Assembly: GCF_902833905.1 (NCBI RefSeq) | Contig: NZ_CADFGP010000007.1 | Location: 1-64,000, forward strand | DNA from: Paraburkholderia tuberum STM678 | GTDB lineage: Bacteria; Pseudomonadota; Gammaproteobacteria; Burkholderiales; Burkholderiaceae | Direction of reading: 5' to 3' | DNA length: 64,000 nt | Shown here: piece by piece, positions 19,798 to 27,360 of the stretch | Position numbering within the stretch: the first letter of the stretch is position 1 | Layout of the letters: every line of letters starts with the position of its first letter | Notes under the pieces: generated by a model | Seen by the model: only the letters and a program-made list of their open reading frames with translations | The model's database searches: none | Told to the model about the DNA's origin: nothing | Made by a program: the position numbers and the translations under genes

Positions 19798-20104
19798 CGT
19801 TTTCTCCTTTGGAAGCGAAACCCGGCGATGCGGCGCCGCCAGCGGCCTCTCCGAGACCGATCGTCTCAATACGTGCGAAGCGAGCGCCACATCTGTCCAA
19901 TCGAATAGCTTGCAGGTCAAAGCGTACACGGCTTGTGTGACGAGGCCCGTCGCGCGAACCCGGGCTCGCCGCAGAGGCGTTGGGGCGGCGCCGCTTCGGT
20001 CGTCTGCGGCTGATTTGACAAATTCCGGTAATATTGCGGGTCGCCGCGCCGCCCCATAAAGGGGCAGAGCAAGCCGGCCATTGCATTGAACGAGAGAGCG
20101 TGTC
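19798..20104. other. Divergent intergenic region, 307 bp
   Basis: Separates the DUF4399 gene (minus) from rubredoxin (plus). A TTGACA at 20015-20020 and TAATAT at 20029-20034 are present but only 8 bp apart, too close to form one sigma-70 promoter. Nothing else noted. Confidence 0.4.
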
Positions 20105-20296
20105 GTGAGCGAAGTAATCGAAGTGACGGAATTCAAGAGCTGGGTCTGCCTGATTTGCGGTTGGATCTACAACGAGGAAGACGGTCTGCCCGAAGAAGGC
20201 ATCGGACCGGGCACGCGTTTCGCCGACATTCCGGAAGACTGGCGCTGCCCGCTGTGCGACGTGGGCAAGGCGGAGTTCGCGGTAGTGGAGTTTTGA
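20105..20296 (+). CDS. rubA: Rubredoxin
   Basis: The 63-residue protein carries the two cysteine knuckles that hold a single Fe: VCLICGW near residue 14 and CPLCDVGKAEF near residue 47, with the conserved aromatic Y in WIYNEEDG and the segment GTRFADIPEDWRCP. It acts as a small soluble electron carrier. The start is a GTG at 20105 preceded by GAGAGAG; the extra N-terminal residues before WVCL are acidic. No alkane hydroxylase gene is beside it. Confidence 0.95.
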   Translation: MSEVIEVTEFKSWVCLICGWIYNEEDGLPEEGIGPGTRFADIPEDWRCPLCDVGKAEFAVVEF

Positions 20297-20464
20297 CAGT
20301 GAGATGAGCTTGGGGCGATAGGCGCGGTTGCGTGCGCTTCGTCAGATGCTCAGGTGGTTTTCGCGGCCCGGCAGGCGATGTCTTCGGGGCGTTTGTTTTT
20401 GCGGGATTTGTGCGAGGCGCGGGCGGCTGCTGGCTTGGCTCTCCTCTTGCCCGCGCCGGTTTGA

Positions 20465-20470
20465 TATACT
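20465..20470 (+). promoter_or_regulatory. Candidate -10 box of tRNA-Arg
   Basis: TATACT lies 32 bases before the tRNA 5' end. No convincing -35 at 17 bp spacing is visible. Confidence 0.45.
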
Positions 20471-20501
20471 CTGCGCTCGCTGGTCTGTCCGGCTCGGTCC
20501 T

Positions 20502-20576
20502 CTCCCTGTAGTTCAATGGATAGAACAAGTGCCTCCTAAGCGCTAGATACAGGTTCGATTCCTGTCAGGGGGACCA
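20502..20576 (+). tRNA. tRNA-Arg (anticodon CCT)
   Basis: All arms fold: acceptor CTCCCTG pairs with CAGGGGG (one G-U), D-stem GTTC/GAAC, anticodon stem AGTGC/GCGCT around loop CTCCTAA (anticodon CCT, reading AGG), T-stem ACAGG/CCTGT around TTCGATT, and a genomically encoded CCA at 20574-20576. It is 75 nt. Its 3' end is repeated at 22765-22784, which suggests it served as the attachment site of an integrative element. Confidence 0.96.
20557..20576 (+). repeat. Attachment-site-like repeat (tRNA side)
   Basis: The last 20 bases of the tRNA match 22765-22784 at 17 of 20 positions. Shared core TGTCAGGG-N-GACCA. Interpreted as attL of a decayed island. Confidence 0.7.
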
Positions 20577-20848
20577 GATAGCTTCCCGGCGTTGCCCAGA
20601 AAAGTATTGAACATGGGCCCAATCTGCACTGACGAGTCGCCGCGAACGTGAGACGGTGCGGAGGCAGCGCGCAGAAATTCAGCGAGCTTCACCTGTTGCG
20701 GTTCGTCCCTCGCCAAAGTGGTCGGGCTGGCAGTGACGATGCGTTTGCGGCCAGCGCGTACCTCACTACTCCCGGCGTCGCCGCAATATTCCGGTCGAGC
20801 ATAGACCACACAAAGGTTGCCGGCTCTCGCCTGGATTTCGATTGCCAC
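20577..20848 (-). pseudogene. Truncated paralogue of toxin-like protein N-terminus
   Basis: From a GTG at 20848 the minus strand encodes VAIEIQARAGNLCVVYARPE and continues to LAEFLRAA. Over about 62 residues it aligns without gaps to the N-terminus of the toxin-like gene at 22287, about 45% identical by eye (shared GN-or-GD, SNEARAGR-like, LTRD-like and AEF or VEF segments). Similarity stops near 20665, and the frame then runs into the antisense of the tRNA, so the gene has lost its whole C-terminus at the tRNA junction. It is therefore a fragment; whether it is expressed is unknown. Confidence 0.65.
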
Positions 20849-20871
20849 TAGTCCATCCATTCGTGCCCGCT

Positions 20872-21129
20872 CTAGCGGTACTCGTCAATCTCCACCGTGC
20901 CGCTCAGCGCTTCTGGCAGTTCGTCCTCGTTGCCGTCGCCGGACAGCAGTTGGGAAAGCTCGTCTGCGCGTACCGCCAGCATCGCTTTCTCGATCTCCCT
21001 GTCGTATCGGCGGTTGTTCCGATCATGCCCGGCGTGCGCCTTACGCGCGTACTTCTGAACGAAGCAACCACGCTCGCCAGCGAGGCGGTCCCGCTTTCGT
21101 TTTGCGATCACGGGAGCCGAGGGCCACAT
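20872..21129 (-). CDS. Hypothetical protein, 85 residues
   Basis: A small basic-to-acidic protein: the N-terminal half is rich in Arg/Lys (YARKAHAGHDRNNRRYDREIEKAM) and the C-terminal half acidic (GDGNEDELPEALSG). Its start overlaps the last 22 bases of the likely immunity gene and its stop is 23 bp before the GTG of the truncated paralogue, so on the minus strand the order is toxin, immunity, this ORF, second toxin fragment. It may be a real small gene preceding the second effector copy, or the tail of a decayed one. I do not recognise the family. Confidence 0.4.
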   Translation of the reverse strand: MWPSAPVIAKRKRDRLAGERGCFVQKYARKAHAGHDRNNRRYDREIEKAMLAVRADELSQLLSGDGNEDELPEALSGTVEIDEYR

Positions 21130-21500
21130 GTTCCGCCGTCGGTCTCATGGACCTCAAGCGAGTCACACTCAATCGCGAGTTCGGCACCCAGAGTGGAATA
21201 GATGAAAGCAAGCAGTGCGGCTTTCTTGTCGGTAAGTCGCTCTCCAGCTTCGAGCACAGCACTGGCCCGCGCGTGCTTCGCGTCGTCCGGGGCAACGATG
21301 TGAATGCCGTAGACGATATTCAGCAAGCCAAGATGCTCAACCGAAACACACGTCACGCCGTTGAACGTGACCAACGCGCGCCTGTTGGCAAGGTACAGGC
21401 CTAGCGTCAGCGTCCGGGGCTCGGTATTCGGGCCAATGACCACGCTGTCCAGATACCAATCGTGGAAATAGCCCCACGCCTTCAATATTTCATCCGTCAT
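21108..21500 (-). CDS. Putative immunity protein
   Basis: The 130-residue protein starts MTDEILKAWGYFHDWYLDSVV and has a compact alternating beta pattern (LTLGLYLANRRALVTFNGVTCVSV) without signal peptide or membrane segment, as expected for a cytosolic immunity protein. It starts 6 bp downstream of the toxin-like gene, the usual arrangement in polymorphic toxin cassettes. Similar FHDWYLDS openings occur, to my recollection, in uncharacterised immunity-like proteins, but I cannot assign a family. Function is inferred from gene order and size only. Confidence 0.6.
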   Translation of the reverse strand: MTDEILKAWGYFHDWYLDSVVIGPNTEPRTLTLGLYLANRRALVTFNGVTCVSVEHLGLLNIVYGIHIVAPDDAKHARASAVLEAGERLTDKKAALLAFIYSTLGAELAIECDSLEVHETDGGTCGPRLP

Positions 21501-21506
21501 ATCGAT

Positions 21507-22287
21507 TTACCAAGGGAGTAAGGAGACCGGCGCGCCCTCGTCGCGGATGTAGCCGTCCCAATTGTGCGCGTGCGGATTTGGATTGCCGTGGTGCGCTTCA
21601 AGGTCAAAGTCCGCTAGCATTCGGCCCGAACTGACGCAACTGCGGCATCGTCCCCGGCATACTGGAGATCCACGTCCCCGGCGTGCCTTTGAACGGCATC
21701 CCGGCAACTTCATCTGCTGCACCACCCGGCATGTCGGGCTGATAGTCGAACGCCTGCGCATCGCCAAGCGGCGTTGATACCGGCGTAGCGATGGTTCCAT
21801 CCGGAAGCACGTCACCGGGGCGGGCGAACCAGATGGCGAGATCATCGTCGGCGGCCAGTCGCGGAAGTACTGGACGCTGGAATGAACGCCCGGCACTCAC
21901 CACAGGCAGCGAGCGCCTGAATAGCTGCGACGGCGTGACGGTCGCGTGGTACGGCCGGATCTTCTGCTCAATAGGCGCACCGCCTCCGCGCGACGTACGC
22001 GGCGTGGGCACGACTGCGATCACATCGCCACGTTCGACGGCGCTCTGTAGCGCCCGGGCGGTCTGCTCTGGAGCAGCGCTACTCGCGTATGCGCCACTGC
22101 GCGCGTTGCGCATGAATTCGACGAGCCGCGCTAGCTGACGTCTGTCGCGCGTGAGTTCCCGCAATCCTGCCGAGGTAATGAGCTGGCGGCCGGCGCGCGC
22201 CTCGTTGCTCAGGGCATTACCGTGATACTCATGTCGCGTGTAGAGCGTGCAGCGCCGATGCGTTCCGACGTCGAAGTCAATCGCCAT
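21507..22287 (-). pseudogene. Toxin-like gene with a single-base frameshift
   Basis: The first frame (22287 to about 21615) encodes MAIDFDVGTHRRCTLYTRHE and reaches GTPGTWISSMPGTMPQLRQFGPN; the frame then breaks, and the neighbouring frame continues as ADFDLEAHHGNPNPHAHNWDG to a stop at 21507. The total is 781 bases, one more than a whole number of codons, so one extra base near 21610-21625 would explain the split; restored, the product is about 259 residues. The C-terminal GTPGTW and HHGNPNPHAHNW blocks look like the variable tip of a secreted polymorphic toxin. The immunity-like gene follows at once. Either a decayed gene or a sequencing error. Confidence 0.6.
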
Positions 22288-22303
22288 CTGTCTGTAATCC
22301 CAT
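22277..22303 (-). CDS. Possible 8-codon leader ORF overlapping the toxin start
   Basis: An ATG at 22303 follows a strong GGAGGAGG (22313-22320) by 9 bases and encodes MGLQTDGD before a TGA that lies just inside the toxin gene. The toxin ATG at 22287 itself has no good ribosome-binding site, so translation of the toxin may depend on re-initiation after this leader, or the true toxin start has been frameshifted. Confidence 0.35.
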   Translation of the reverse strand: MGLQTDGD

Positions 22304-22320
22304 CAACTTGTGCCTCCTCC

Positions 22321-22764
22321 AAAAGCGATTTGAAGAGGCTATGTAGCACAAAGCCGGGAACGGAGCGACAGATCCGACACAATCGTTGACACTCGTCCCT
22401 GCGCCGGTCCGCCATGCGTCACCACGCACGGCCGTGCGCGTGTCGAAGCGCCGAAAAGGCCGGACGAAAAACCGGACTTGCAAGGATTCCTGCAAGGAGG
22501 AGACGAGTCTAGATGCTGCTGAATGCGGAGCAGCACTGAGGCGGCGAAGCGGCGAAAAACTACTCTCTTATGTGACGCCGGATATGAAGCAGCCCCGCTT
22601 TAGGGGGCTATACAAGCAAATCAATCGCCCCGCGATCGATTGCGCCGCATCCAGGTCACACAGGAATCGCACACGTTTTTCCTCAGGAGACCGATTCGAG
22701 GGGCACAGGTGGGGGGCACAACAAAATCGAAAACTCCCCGCAAACACCGCCAGCCTTGACGTAT
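22321..22764. other. Non-coding or decayed part of the island
   Basis: No recognisable gene between the toxin-like gene and the second attachment repeat. Open frames here have no domain character. No integrase is left. Confidence 0.5.
22700..22720. repeat. Paired GGGGCACA repeat
   Basis: GGGGCACA occurs at 22700-22707 and 22713-22720, a 13-bp period, 45 bp from the second attachment repeat. Could be integrase arm-binding sites; the assignment is speculative. Confidence 0.35.
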
Positions 22765-22784
22765 GAATTCTGTCAGGGCGACCA
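22765..22784 (+). repeat. Attachment-site-like repeat (distal)
   Basis: An imperfect copy (17 of 20) of the tRNA-Arg 3' end, in the same orientation, including the GACCA end. Interpreted as attR. Confidence 0.65.
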
Positions 22785-22924
22785 ACCGCCACCGGTGCTT
22801 TTCGTTGCCGATCCGCCTTCCAGGCGAACCACCCGTTCGACAACCCCGGAAAATCAGGCCGCTCCCGTAAATCTCAGATCGCTATAATCGGCGAGCCGAC
22901 TTCGAAACGTTTCCGAGGACCGAC

Positions 22925-23863
22925 ATGGATCAAGCGCTTGAATGCGTTACCACGTTGAATTTTTGTGAGCAGGCCTATCTCGCCGCAAATCCGGACGTCG
23001 CTGAGGCTGTCAGGCTCGGCGCATTACGATCGGGAAGATCGCATTTCGAAGTTTTCGGAAGCGCCGAAAGTCATCGCAGGCAAGATGCACTGGTGGCGGC
23101 CCAATCCAGGCAGGAACGAAGAAAAAGAATAGCGTCTGTCCTTCGCACTGATATGCCATTTAGTGACGACGGAAAATTTTTCGATTTTTTGTCGCCCGAT
23201 CTGCGCTCCCAGTTCGACATTTACGACTCGGAACTGGCCGGAAGCAATCTGTACGATCAGGATGCACTGAGTATGATCGAGCGCCATCCGTCGGGGATCA
23301 TTCTGGATTGTGGGGCCGGCAGCCGTCCCGCGATCTACGAAAACGTGATCAATTTCGACATCACCAACTATCCATCCACCGATGTGCGCGGTGTCGGCGA
23401 AGTTCTGCCATTCAAAGATGCATCGTTCGATGGCCTTCTGTCGTTGAATGTCCTCGAACATGTGAAGGACCCATTCACTGCCGCCAAAGAGATTCTTCGC
23501 GTGTTGAAGCCAGGAGGCGATCTGGTCGTGGTGGTTCCGCTCACTCAACCTACTCACGGCTACCCGCATCACTACTACAACATGACAGCCGAGGGGATTC
23601 TCAACCTGTTCGGATCTGCGATCAATGTCGAACGTGTGTACGTACCGGAATCGACATCGGCCATCTGGTCGATTTACTGGATCATGAGCGAATGGGCCGA
23701 TGGTCTCGACGAGAATGCGCTGAAGGAATTCAAGGCGCTCACGGTCGAAGAAATTCTGCAAGGACCGCCGACGTTGCTGGATCGATCGTTTGTGAAGCAG
23801 CTAAGCGCAAAAAAGAATCTCGACATTGCGAGTTCGACGACGGTGATCGCGAAACGTGTTTGA
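22925..23863 (+). CDS. Class I SAM-dependent methyltransferase with N-terminal NPDV module
   Basis: The 312-residue protein has an N-terminal module with FCEQAYLAANPDVAEAVRLGAL and HFEVFG, a short segment often found ahead of glycosyltransferase and methyltransferase domains in polysaccharide gene sets. From about residue 125 follows a Rossmann methyltransferase: motif I IILDCGAGSRP, then EVLPFKDASFDGLLSLNVLEHV and ILRVLKPGGDLVVVVP. The DCGAGSRP version of motif I is close to standard. The ATG has GAGGACCGAC upstream. Codon use is less GC-extreme than that of the core genes, fitting acquisition. Substrate unknown, perhaps a glycan. Confidence 0.8.
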   Translation: MDQALECVTTLNFCEQAYLAANPDVAEAVRLGALRSGRSHFEVFGSAESHRRQDALVAAQSRQERRKRIASVLRTDMPFSDDGKFFDFLSPDLRSQFDIYDSELAGSNLYDQDALSMIERHPSGIILDCGAGSRPAIYENVINFDITNYPSTDVRGVGEVLPFKDASFDGLLSLNVLEHVKDPFTAAKEILRVLKPGGDLVVVVPLTQPTHGYPHHYYNMTAEGILNLFGSAINVERVYVPESTSAIWSIYWIMSEWADGLDENALKEFKALTVEEILQGPPTLLDRSFVKQLSAKKNLDIASSTTVIAKRV

Positions 23864-23887
23864 GACGACGCCAGTCCAGCGGCTCCA

Positions 23888-24727
23888 TTATTTTTGCATC
23901 GGCCGACGGACACTTTGCTCATATATCGAAGGGTCGACGACGTTCATCTGATCCTTTGGGCGTTCACCAAAAACTCGCTCGAAGTCCTCGGGACCCAGAA
24001 TGTCAGCAGCGTCGTGGAGAAAAGACGAATAGGCCTGGTTCAGCTCCGAGGCGGACGGAACATCGCTGCCCTGCGGGGCAGGTTGCAAACGCTCGACCCG
24101 CACCATAAATACGCGTCGATGATTCATCAACGACTTGATTTTCGCATCCGCGTCGGGACCCTTCAAAGTCGCCTGAAGATGCTCCTGAAAATCGTCGACA
24201 TCGGATTCCTGATGTCCTGGCTTCATCGCGTCACTCCCGCTTGGTGTCGAGCACTGAATCTTCTTGCTCGCCCATGCAGCATGCTGCTTGCCGTATGGTC
24301 CGAAGATCGCGATGCTCAACCAGTAGCCCCTGGACATGCGGACGGTAGCTGGAGCCGCTCCACCGCTGCCGGTCGCCCAAAGAATCTGGTTTGACAGCTG
24401 ATGGCATACACCATCGCGACCATAGCTGAATATCGTTCCACGAGCGGCCGGATCGATGTTCGAGTCCACATCGGGCTTACATAGACAACTAGCATAAAGC
24501 AGATTTGCCGCGCCGGAAGCCAAAAAACCATCCGCACTGACCGGCGTCCCACCTCGGGCGTGGAAGCTGCCCCAGCTGTACCAATAGTGCTCGCCCGCGA
24601 TCAGGACGTCCGCCAGCGCTGGGTAAATCTTCACGCGGCTGTCGTAGGTCGTCACCCATGTATGGTCGACCACGGAATCCTGGAAATACGCCGGAACGGA
24701 CCACGCGAACAATGTAACGGCGCTCAT
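23888..24727 (-). CDS. Hypothetical protein with Cys-His-Gln motif
   Basis: I do not recognise a named family. The 279-residue protein has no signal peptide or clear membrane helix. The N-terminal 150 residues contain VVDHTWVTTYDSR, HYWYSWGSFH, and GRDGVCHQLSNQIL (Cys108-His109-Gln110), an arrangement that could be catalytic; the block RMSRGYWLSIAIFGPYGKQH follows. The C-terminal half is hydrophilic and helical. It starts after AAGGTGAAGCA and converges on the methyltransferase gene with 24 bp between stops. Base composition is similar to that neighbour, so both may be acquired. Confidence 0.65.
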   Translation of the reverse strand: MSAVTLFAWSVPAYFQDSVVDHTWVTTYDSRVKIYPALADVLIAGEHYWYSWGSFHARGGTPVSADGFLASGAANLLYASCLCKPDVDSNIDPAARGTIFSYGRDGVCHQLSNQILWATGSGGAAPATVRMSRGYWLSIAIFGPYGKQHAAWASKKIQCSTPSGSDAMKPGHQESDVDDFQEHLQATLKGPDADAKIKSLMNHRRVFMVRVERLQPAPQGSDVPSASELNQAYSSFLHDAADILGPEDFERVFGERPKDQMNVVDPSIYEQSVRRPMQK

Positions 24728-24869
24728 TGCTTCACCTTTTCGTCCGGTCGCATCACAGCGCTGTCGCGCGATTCTCGCCCGATAAGCCGGTAAGAACTTT
24801 ACTCACCTCAAAGGTTATACGCGCTCAGCGGTATTAATTTCAAGGACACGAAAACCCGTCGAAGCACGC

Positions 24870-25946
24870 TTACCGCTTCGCTCCGGCTACCGCGCTTCCC
24901 CACGACAACCCGGCGATCCAGCTGGCCACGGCCCGACTTGCCGGTCGCTCGACCCACCGATACGACCCGAGCGCCACCGCCGTCGACGCGACCACAACCG
25001 CCCCGCCAACCAGATCTCCCGGCAACCGATGTCGCACATCGATCATCTGCATGAAGCCGACCACGACCGGCATCGCGAGCAGATGCGTCAGATACAGCGA
25101 ATACGACGCATCGCCGATGCGCTCGAGCCACCTGTTCCACCGCACCTTGCTCTCGACCGACAATCCCGCCACCACGACCGCCAACGCCGGCAGGCCAAAT
25201 ACGAGAAACCGGTTCGCATCGGTCAACCTCGGCGCAAACACACCCGCTGCGGCGACCGCCACCAGCAATCCCGCCGCCGCGGCCACCGGCACCGTCCGCC
25301 CCGTCGCATACCAGGCTCCGAAGCAACACCCGAACACGAACTCCAGCACCAGCGGATTCGTGTAAAAGGCGAACGCGACGCCCTCGCCGGGCAGCAGATG
25401 CAACGCGGACGTCAGGAGCAGGAACGCCCCTACCGCCAGCAGACGACGTCTCGTCACGCACATCGCCGCGGCAAACACGCCGTAAAACCACATCTCGTAG
25501 TTCAACGTCCAGCCGACGCCCAGCACGGGCGCGGCCATGCCGGTCCAGCTCATCGACGGTAGAAACAGAAACGACGACAGCGCATGCCAGGCGCTCACGC
25601 GCGCATGACCGAACGCTTCGGAAACGCCCGGCACGGACGCGACGAGCGCGATAAACAACGCGGTGAGAATCCAGTAGAGCGGCACGACCCGCGCGATGCG
25701 GGCGCAAATGAACGAGCGCGCCGACTGGATTCCCGGGGGCAAACCCTGAGTCACCAGCACCATCACGAAGCCGGAGATCACGAAGAAGACGTCGACGCCG
25801 ATTTCGCCATAGCGCGACACGCGCGGAAAAACATGGACGAGCCAGCCATGCGCGGCGACGATGCCGTCGGTATGAAACGCGACGACGCCCAGCGCGGCGA
25901 GCGCGCGCAACGCCTGAATTGATCGATACTTCCTGATACCTGTCAT
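24870..25946 (-). CDS. Acyltransferase 3 (OafA/NodX-type) membrane protein
   Basis: The 358-residue polytopic membrane protein begins YRSIQALRALAALGVVAFHTDG, containing the conserved R-x-x-A and H of acyltransferase-3 proteins, then GEIGVDVFFVISGFVMVLVT with the FFxxSGF motif. About ten membrane segments follow, ending WVERPASRAVASW, the usual WVE-rP motif. These enzymes acetylate or acylate surface glycans from the inner membrane. No dedicated glycan cluster is beside it, although a methyltransferase with a glycan-type N-terminal module is 1 kb away. I start at 25946; the frame is open upstream. Confidence 0.88.
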   Translation of the reverse strand: MTGIRKYRSIQALRALAALGVVAFHTDGIVAAHGWLVHVFPRVSRYGEIGVDVFFVISGFVMVLVTQGLPPGIQSARSFICARIARVVPLYWILTALFIALVASVPGVSEAFGHARVSAWHALSSFLFLPSMSWTGMAAPVLGVGWTLNYEMWFYGVFAAAMCVTRRRLLAVGAFLLLTSALHLLPGEGVAFAFYTNPLVLEFVFGCCFGAWYATGRTVPVAAAAGLLVAVAAAGVFAPRLTDANRFLVFGLPALAVVVAGLSVESKVRWNRWLERIGDASYSLYLTHLLAMPVVVGFMQMIDVRHRLPGDLVGGAVVVASTAVALGSYRWVERPASRAVASWIAGLSWGSAVAGAKR

Positions 25947-26072
25947 GCCCTTCGATCCGGCAAAGTGCGTAAGGGGGCATGGCAGCGCAGAGCGTCGCGA
26001 TGCCGAGTGGCCGGGCGCGTTCGATTCGCGCCCGGGCGGCCGAGCGGTCAAGCTCGCGAAACGCTCAGGCCA

Positions 26073-26780
26073 TCAAGCCGGCCGTTGCGGAATATTCAGG
26101 CCGCGCACCACCGCCGGACGCTCGACGAACGCGGCCAGCACGCGCCGCACGTTCGGGAAGTCCTGAATGCCGACCAGTTCTCCCGCCTCATAGAAGCCGA
26201 CCAGATTGCGCACCCACGGGAAGATCGCGATATCGGCGATCGAATACTGATCGCCCATCACCCATGTGCGTCCTTCCAGGCGCTGCTCCAGCACGCCGAG
26301 CAGCCGCTTCGATTCGGCGATGTAGCGATCGCGCGGACGCTTGTCCTCGTACTCCCGGCCGGCGAATTTGTGGAAGAAGCCGACCTGGCCGAACATCGGA
26401 CCGATGCCGCCCATCTGGAACATCACCCACTGGAGCGTCTCGTAGCGCCCGGCGGCGTCCCGCGGGATCAGCCGGCCGCTTTTGTCGGCGAGATAGATCA
26501 GGATCGCGCCCGATTCGAACAGCGGCAGCGGTTTGCCGTCGGGACCGTTCGGATCGAGGATCGCCGGAATCTTGTTGTTCGGGTTCAACGACAGAAACGC
26601 CGGCGTCATCTGATCGTCGGTATCGAAGCGCACCAGATGTGGCTCGTACGGCAAGCCGGTTTCCTCGAGCATGATCGAGATTTTTACGCCATTGGGCGTC
26701 GGCAGCGAATAGAGCTGAATCCGGTCCGGATGCTCGGCCGGCCATTTCTTCGTGATCGCGAAAGCGGATAAATCGGTCAT
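26073..26780 (-). CDS. Glutathione S-transferase family protein (Ure2p/YghU-like)
   Basis: The 235-residue cytosolic protein has the thioredoxin-fold N-domain (IQLYSLPTPNGVKISIMLEETGLPYE; NPNNKIPAILDP; LFESGAILIYLADKSG with the glutathione-gamma-Glu binding ES) and an all-alpha C-domain (WVMGDQYSIADIAIFPWV with the N-cap box). The TPNG opening is typical of the Nu-class/Ure2p-like group, which act as disulphide-bond reductases. Monocistronic by appearance; it follows the acyltransferase gene divergently in function but on the same strand. Confidence 0.92.
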   Translation of the reverse strand: MTDLSAFAITKKWPAEHPDRIQLYSLPTPNGVKISIMLEETGLPYEPHLVRFDTDDQMTPAFLSLNPNNKIPAILDPNGPDGKPLPLFESGAILIYLADKSGRLIPRDAAGRYETLQWVMFQMGGIGPMFGQVGFFHKFAGREYEDKRPRDRYIAESKRLLGVLEQRLEGRTWVMGDQYSIADIAIFPWVRNLVGFYEAGELVGIQDFPNVRRVLAAFVERPAVVRGLNIPQRPA

Positions 26781-26909
26781 GGGTTCGGGTCGCCCTATGG
26801 GACAGAAATTGCAAGACCGCCCAATATAAACCGACTCGCCACAACGCGTGCGAGGCCGCGTGAAGACCCTACAAACGCTGCGGCAACAGCGCCGTTCGCG
26901 ATCGGCGGT

Positions 26910-27131
26910 TCACCACAAGTCCTTCGTCGCCGTACCCGCGCGCACGTTGAAGCCCTCGCGCCACAGCGCCGCACCGACCGTCAGCAGCAGCGTCTTTTCG
27001 GTGCCGTCGAGCAGTTCCCACGCGGTCGCGAGCCACGTCGCGAAGTTCGCGCAGGTCGCTTCGAGATCGGGCGGCGCCTTGCCTTCCAAATACTGCCGTT
27101 CAAACATCGAAAGTATCTTTTCGGGTGTCAT
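26910..27131 (-). CDS. Small hypothetical protein, 73 residues
   Basis: The sequence MTPEKILSMFERQYLEGKAPPDLEATCANFATWLATAWELLDGTEKTLLLTVGAALWREG is predicted helical and soluble. The start at 27131 follows AGGAGGTCGCGCCA, a strong ribosome-binding site; an ATG ten codons upstream has none. I do not recognise a family. Neighbours are a glutathione S-transferase and a CsbD protein, with no evidence of a shared transcript. Confidence 0.65.
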   Translation of the reverse strand: MTPEKILSMFERQYLEGKAPPDLEATCANFATWLATAWELLDGTEKTLLLTVGAALWREGFNVRAGTATKDLW

Positions 27132-27292
27132 TGGCGCGACCTCCTGATGGGATTGCGCCAAGTCTAAAGGGCTCGCAGCGCGTGCGGAATGCCGATCATC
27201 GCGATCACGGGTTACTCCCAGGCCGGCCGCCGCGCCAACGTCAGCCGTGACCCAACTGGTGAAATCGGACGCGTCGTGTCCGACCTGCGCCG

Positions 27293-27329
27293 TACAAAAA
27301 ACAAAGGCGCCGCGACGATCGCGACGCCT
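27293..27329 (-). terminator. Terminator of the CsbD gene
   Basis: An 11-bp stem with one mismatch (27305-27315 with 27319-27329) is followed on the minus strand by a T-rich stretch (complement of AAAAAACAAA). It is 32 bp past the CsbD stop codon. Confidence 0.75.
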
Positions 27330-27360
27330 CCGCCGTTACGGCAACCTGCATCGAACGGGT

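Noticed and set aside
20015..20034. TTGACA and TAATAT upstream of rubredoxin as a sigma-70 promoter
   Set aside because: The two elements are only 8 bp apart; a working promoter needs about 17.
20543..20860. The full minus-strand frame through the tRNA, ending SGPPDRNRTCI
   Set aside because: The end is the well-known false translation of tRNA antisense; only the part up to about 20665 has homology to the toxin.
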